Assembly (NCBI GenBank): GCA_964556145.1
Contig: CAZKVD010000004.1
Coordinates: forward strand, 1 to 42,691
Direction: 5' to 3'
Source of the DNA: F1-20-MAGs119 sp964556145
GTDB taxonomy: Bacteria > Actinomycetota > Acidimicrobiia > Acidimicrobiales > Ilumatobacteraceae
DNA length: 42,691 nucleotides
Shown here: positions 40,008-42,691 of the stretch, piece after piece
Layout: each line of letters begins with the position of its first letter
Position numbering within the stretch: position 1 is the first letter of the stretch
Program-made: the position numbers and the translations under genes
The notes under the pieces: model-generated
Databases searched by the model: none
Seen by the model: the letters and a program-made list of their open reading frames with translations, nothing else
What the model was told of the DNA's origin: nothing

Positions 40008-40013
40008 CAGCAC

Positions 40014-40676
40014 ATGGGCACACCGCCGGCGACCGTTTGGACGATCGTTGTCGCCGGGGGATCGGGACAGCGTTTCGGTGGCCTCAAACAATTCAGTGAA
40101 CTCGGTGGCCGACGCATGGTGGACTGGGCCGTCGATGCAGCGTCGAAAGTCAGCTCGGGTGTCGTCGTCGTGGTTCCTGCGGAGCAGGCATCCGATGCCG
40201 ATTTCGTTGCCCCGCGCGGTGCAACCCGCGTCGTTGCCGGTGGATCATCCCGCAGCGAGTCGGTGCGGCGGGGCCTCGATGCCGTTCCCTTGGATGCCGA
40301 CGTGGTGTGTGTTCACGATGCCGCACGTCCGTTTGCGAGCGAGGCACTGTTCCGAACGGTTATCGCGACGATCGCCGAGCGGGTCGATGCGGCGATTCCC
40401 GGCATCGCCGTGGCCGACACCATCAAAGTTGTCGACGACCATGGTGCGGTTGTCTCCACTCCCGATCGCGCATCTTTGCGTGCGGTTCAAACTCCGCAGG
40501 CCTTCCGTGCGTCGGTGCTGCGGGCCGCACATTCGACGAACCCCGAGGCAACCGATGACGCAGCCGTTGTCGAGGCAAACGGCGGTTACGTTGTCGTCGT
40601 GCAAGGCGACGCCGACAACCGCAAGATCACCGCTCCCGATGATCTGGTATGGGCGAAGGAACGGTGCGCGAAATGA
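40014..40676 (+). CDS. ispD: 2-C-methyl-D-erythritol 4-phosphate cytidylyltransferase
   Basis: A 220-residue enzyme of the MEP isoprenoid pathway, forming CDP-ME from MEP and CTP. Key segments are VVAGGSGQRFGGLKQF (nucleotide-binding loop), VVAGGSSRSESVRRGLDAV and VHDAARPF, followed by QTPQAFR. First gene of ispD-ispF-rlmB; its stop overlaps the ispF start. In many actinobacteria carD lies upstream; here a divergent Crp/Fnr gene does. Confidence 0.95.
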   Translation: MGTPPATVWTIVVAGGSGQRFGGLKQFSELGGRRMVDWAVDAASKVSSGVVVVVPAEQASDADFVAPRGATRVVAGGSSRSESVRRGLDAVPLDADVVCVHDAARPFASEALFRTVIATIAERVDAAIPGIAVADTIKVVDDHGAVVSTPDRASLRAVQTPQAFRASVLRAAHSTNPEATDDAAVVEANGGYVVVVQGDADNRKITAPDDLVWAKERCAK

Positions 40677-41155
40677 TCGTGCGTGTCGGCCAAGGATTCG
40701 ACATCCATCGGTTCGAGGACTCACCCACGCCGGGGCGGGTCTTGGTTCTCGGAGGTCAAACGTTTCCGGGTGAGCGGACGCTCGTTGGCCACAGCGATGC
40801 CGATGTCATTGCCCACGCGGTTGCCGATGCATTGCTTGGAGCCGCGGGTTTGGGAGACATAGGCCAGCATTTCCCCGATACCGATGCCAAGTGGAAAAAC
40901 GCCGACTCGATCGAAATCCTTCGCGAAGTCGGCCGGATGATTGTCGACGCGGGTTGGTCCATCGGCAATGTCGACTGCAGCGTTGTGTGCGAGCGGCCGA
41001 AGTTGGCGCCAGCGCGCGAAGCAATGCAAGGTGCCCTGTCCGAGGCGGCGGGTGCGCCCGTCACGGTGAAGGGCCGACGAGCCGAAAGTCTCGGTGCTCT
41101 TGGTCGGGGCGAGGGAATTGCATGTTTCGCCTCGGCCGTCATCACGCGAGACTGA
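40673..41155 (+). CDS. ispF: 2-C-methyl-D-erythritol 2,4-cyclodiphosphate synthase
   Basis: A 160-residue enzyme of the MEP pathway. The zinc ligands D10, H12 (GFDIHRF) and H48, the HSDADV loop and GDIGQHFPDTDAKW are all present, and the C-terminal residues LGALGRGEGIACFASAVI fit the family. The open frame starts earlier, but ATG at 40673 gives the standard length and a 4-base overlap with ispD (ATGA). It follows the usual order ispD-ispF. Confidence 0.95.
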   Translation: MIVRVGQGFDIHRFEDSPTPGRVLVLGGQTFPGERTLVGHSDADVIAHAVADALLGAAGLGDIGQHFPDTDAKWKNADSIEILREVGRMIVDAGWSIGNVDCSVVCERPKLAPAREAMQGALSEAAGAPVTVKGRRAESLGALGRGEGIACFASAVITRD

Positions 41156-41159
41156 GCCA

Positions 41160-42065
41160 ATGGCACAAGGATCTCGTCGGGGCGGACAACGTGGCGGCCA
41201 ACGCCCCACACAGGGGCGCGGCGGACCCCGTCAGCGACCCGCTCAAGGACGCGGCGCACCGCAACGTGGGGCGCGTCAACGCCCGGGTGTTGCACCGCGC
41301 AAGCCGAGTGCCGAGAAGTCTCTCGGCGGTGAACAGATCGAGGGTCGTCAGGCGATTCGCGAGATGCTGATCGCGCAACGCCGCAAGGTGCGCGAAATCT
41401 GGATTGCCGCCGACATCGACGATGCCGATGTCATCGACGACATCCGCGAACTTGCCGCCGATTCACGTGTGCAGGTACTCGACGTTGCGCGCAAGCGAAT
41501 CGAACAGACGGCGCGCAGTGAAGCACCGCAGGGCGTCATTGCATTTGCGGCGCCGCTTCCCGAGGCCGACTTCGACGAACTGCTCGTTCCGCGCGGGGGA
41601 GTCAATCCGTTTCTTGTTGCGCTCGACGGAGTCACCGACCCGGGCAACCTTGGTGCGTTGTTGCGGTGTTGCGACGGGGCGGGTGTCACCGGGGTGATTC
41701 TCCCCAAGCACCGTTCGGTTCACATCACGCCAACCGCGGCCAAGGCCGCGGCGGGCGCGATCGAGCACCTCGACATCGCCGTGGTTCCCGGCCTGCCGAA
41801 CGCGATGGAGCGAATGAAGAAGGCAAAGGTGTGGACAATCGGCCTCGACGACGATGCCGACCGTTCACTCTTCGATATCGGTGACCTGGGGCAAGACCCC
41901 GTTTGCGTGATTCTCGGCGCCGAGGGAAAGGGTGTCTCTCGGCTGGTCCGCGAACGCTGCGACCTCGTGGTGTCGATTCCGATGCAGGGGCAGTTGTCTT
42001 CGCTCAATGTCTCGGTGGCCGGGGCCCTTGCCACCTATGAAATTCTCAGGAATCGTCGCCCGTAG
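41160..42065 (+). CDS. rlmB: 23S rRNA (guanosine-2'-O-)-methyltransferase RlmB/TrmH family
   Basis: A 301-residue SpoU/TrmH-type knotted methyltransferase. An N-terminal Arg/Gly/Gln-rich tail of about 50 residues precedes the substrate-binding domain (EGRQAIREMLIAQRRKVREIW). The catalytic domain has LDGVTDPGNLGALLRCCDGAG, with N and R in motif 1, VILGAEGKGVSRLVRERCD, and SIPMQGQLSSLNVSVAGALATYEI, the deep-knot motif. It methylates a 2'-OH of rRNA using AdoMet. ATG at 41160 lies 4 nt after ispF. cysS, often between ispF and rlmB in actinobacteria, is absent. Confidence 0.9.
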   Translation: MAQGSRRGGQRGGQRPTQGRGGPRQRPAQGRGAPQRGARQRPGVAPRKPSAEKSLGGEQIEGRQAIREMLIAQRRKVREIWIAADIDDADVIDDIRELAADSRVQVLDVARKRIEQTARSEAPQGVIAFAAPLPEADFDELLVPRGGVNPFLVALDGVTDPGNLGALLRCCDGAGVTGVILPKHRSVHITPTAAKAAAGAIEHLDIAVVPGLPNAMERMKKAKVWTIGLDDDADRSLFDIGDLGQDPVCVILGAEGKGVSRLVRERCDLVVSIPMQGQLSSLNVSVAGALATYEILRNRRP

Positions 42066-42080
42066 ACTGCACGGCGTCAC

Positions 42081-42152
42081 GCCGGGTTAGCTCAGTGGCA
42101 GAGCAACCGCCTTGTAAGCGGTAGGTCGTGGGTTCAAATCCCACACTCGGCT
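42081..42152 (+). tRNA. tRNA-Thr (TGT anticodon)
   Basis: A 72-nt cloverleaf: acceptor GCCGGGT with ACTCGGC (one G-T pair) and discriminator T; D-arm GCTC/GAGC; anticodon stem ACCGC/GCGGT around CTTGTAA (anticodon TGT); T-arm GTGGG-TTCAAAT-CCCAC. CCA at 42153-42155 follows directly and may be encoded. It lies 15 nt after rlmB. Confidence 0.97.
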
Positions 42153-42206
42153 CCATTTACCCAACTACGGTGGTGTTTTGAACCGCCCACAGAGACGGAG
42201 GTCGTC

Positions 42207-42691
42207 ATGAGTCGTCAAGCAGGTCCGCGCCGCAGTGGCCCGGGTGCCCTCGGCGGTGCTCAGGGCATGAATGCAACCGCCAGCCTCGTGGCTGCCGCCG
42301 TTGCCGTCATCCTGGGTTTCTTCATTCTCCGGGACATCAACAACGACAACGACAACGGCGGTGGATCCGCAGTCCCCGAGACCACCATCGCAACCGACAC
42401 CACCATTCCCGGTGCCACCACCACGTCGGCGGCGGGTCCAACGACCGGCTTCAAGGTGCAGGTCGTCAACGCTGCAGGGGTCTCGGGTGCCGCGGGCGAC
42501 ATGACCGTCGCCCTGCAGGGCATTGGCTTCATTGTGCAGCCCGCACTCACCAAGAGCGATGCAACACCCAAGCAAACGGTGACCAAGGTGTACTACTTCT
42601 CGGGTAGCGAAGCCGCGGCCGCTTCGGTTGCCGCGTCGCTCGGGAACGTCGAAACCGCACCGATGCCCGACCCTGTTCCCAGCGAAACGGG
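42207..42691 (+). CDS. LytR_C-domain membrane protein, partial at right edge
   Basis: The reading frame is open from ATG 42207 to the window end (161 codons). A short basic N-terminus precedes one membrane helix (NATASLVAAAVAVILGFFIL), then an Asn/Asp-rich linker and a Thr-rich spacer. The extracytoplasmic part, FKVQVVNAAGVSGAAGDM, VALQGIGFIVQPA and VTKVYYFSGSEAAAASVAASL, matches the LytR cell-envelope C-terminal domain (PF13399). GGAGG lies 7 nt before the start. In actinobacteria such stand-alone proteins are linked to the cell wall; the exact role is unknown. Confidence 0.8.
   Translation, partial: MSRQAGPRRSGPGALGGAQGMNATASLVAAAVAVILGFFILRDINNDNDNGGGSAVPETTIATDTTIPGATTTSAAGPTTGFKVQVVNAAGVSGAAGDMTVALQGIGFIVQPALTKSDATPKQTVTKVYYFSGSEAAAASVAASLGNVETAPMPDPVPSET

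Noticed and set aside
1..42691. CRISPR arrays, insertion sequences, integrases, phage genes or toxin-antitoxin pairs
   Set aside because: No regularly spaced repeats, transposase or integrase motifs, or paired small toxin/antitoxin genes were found on either strand.

Overview
The window is chromosomal DNA of a high-GC Gram-positive bacterium, most likely an actinobacterium of the class Acidimicrobiia. That placement is inference. It rests on the mix of SalK/SCO6745-type, DUF2071, SsuD-like flavin monooxygenase, P450 and Rieske genes, a heliorhodopsin, very large lipoproteins with Thr-rich linkers, and frequent leaderless transcripts. No phage, insertion sequence, CRISPR array or rRNA was seen. 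Genes are densely packed, with many 4-base ATGA/GTGA overlaps.

Layout. (1) 1-6436 is a catabolic block: the start of a flavoprotein, a small zinc ribbon, a minus-strand operon (Rieske oxygenase, VOC protein, SalK-like protein), a divergent winged-helix regulator, and a plus-strand operon (ABM-type monooxygenase, P450, acyl-CoA dehydrogenase). This looks like a steroid-, terpenoid- or aromatic-type oxidation module. (2) 6487-12250 encodes exported proteins: an Ig-repeat lipoprotein, a small lipoprotein and a secreted animal-type heme peroxidase. (3) 12366-17326 is a minus-strand four-gene operon (aldo/keto reductase, SsuD-like monooxygenase, P450, alkylsulfatase-like metallo-hydrolase) that suggests organosulfur use. 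(4) 17388-21125 holds a DUF2071 protein, a Gfo/Idh/MocA oxidoreductase, an unrecognised protein and a heliorhodopsin. (5) 21126-24172 is a sparse stretch followed by an amidohydrolase/hydrolase pair and tRNA-Lys. (6) 24173-32882 holds a TetR regulator, a phytanoyl-CoA dioxygenase-like gene and a 2382-residue lipoprotein with FG-GAP repeats and about ten fibronectin type III domains. (7) 32893-34501 is a three-gene operon whose middle gene is an AhpD/carboxymuconolactone-decarboxylase-like protein interrupted by an in-frame TGA. (8) 34534-39984 holds a DUF2256 protein, enoyl-CoA hydratase plus copper ATPase, a sigma-like HTH protein, a dienelactone hydrolase and a Crp/Fnr regulator. (9) 40014-42691 is conserved housekeeping: ispD-ispF-rlmB, tRNA-Thr and a LytR_C-domain membrane protein cut by the window edge.

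The most important observation is at 33942-33944. The TGA lies exactly where the second cysteine of a CxxC redox motif is expected (HDC-K-T-TGA). It is followed 11 nt later by a 7-bp hairpin with a GGUC apical loop, the loop of the E. coli fdhF SECIS element. The frame stays open afterwards and the gene is coupled by ATGA overlaps on both sides. I therefore read it as one selenoprotein gene (CxxU), not two fragments.

A second window-wide pattern is leaderless transcription. Thirteen start codons have a TANNNT box ending exactly 6 or 7 nt upstream, and three more have a weaker NANNNT match. This pattern fixes several start sites, including five GTG starts.
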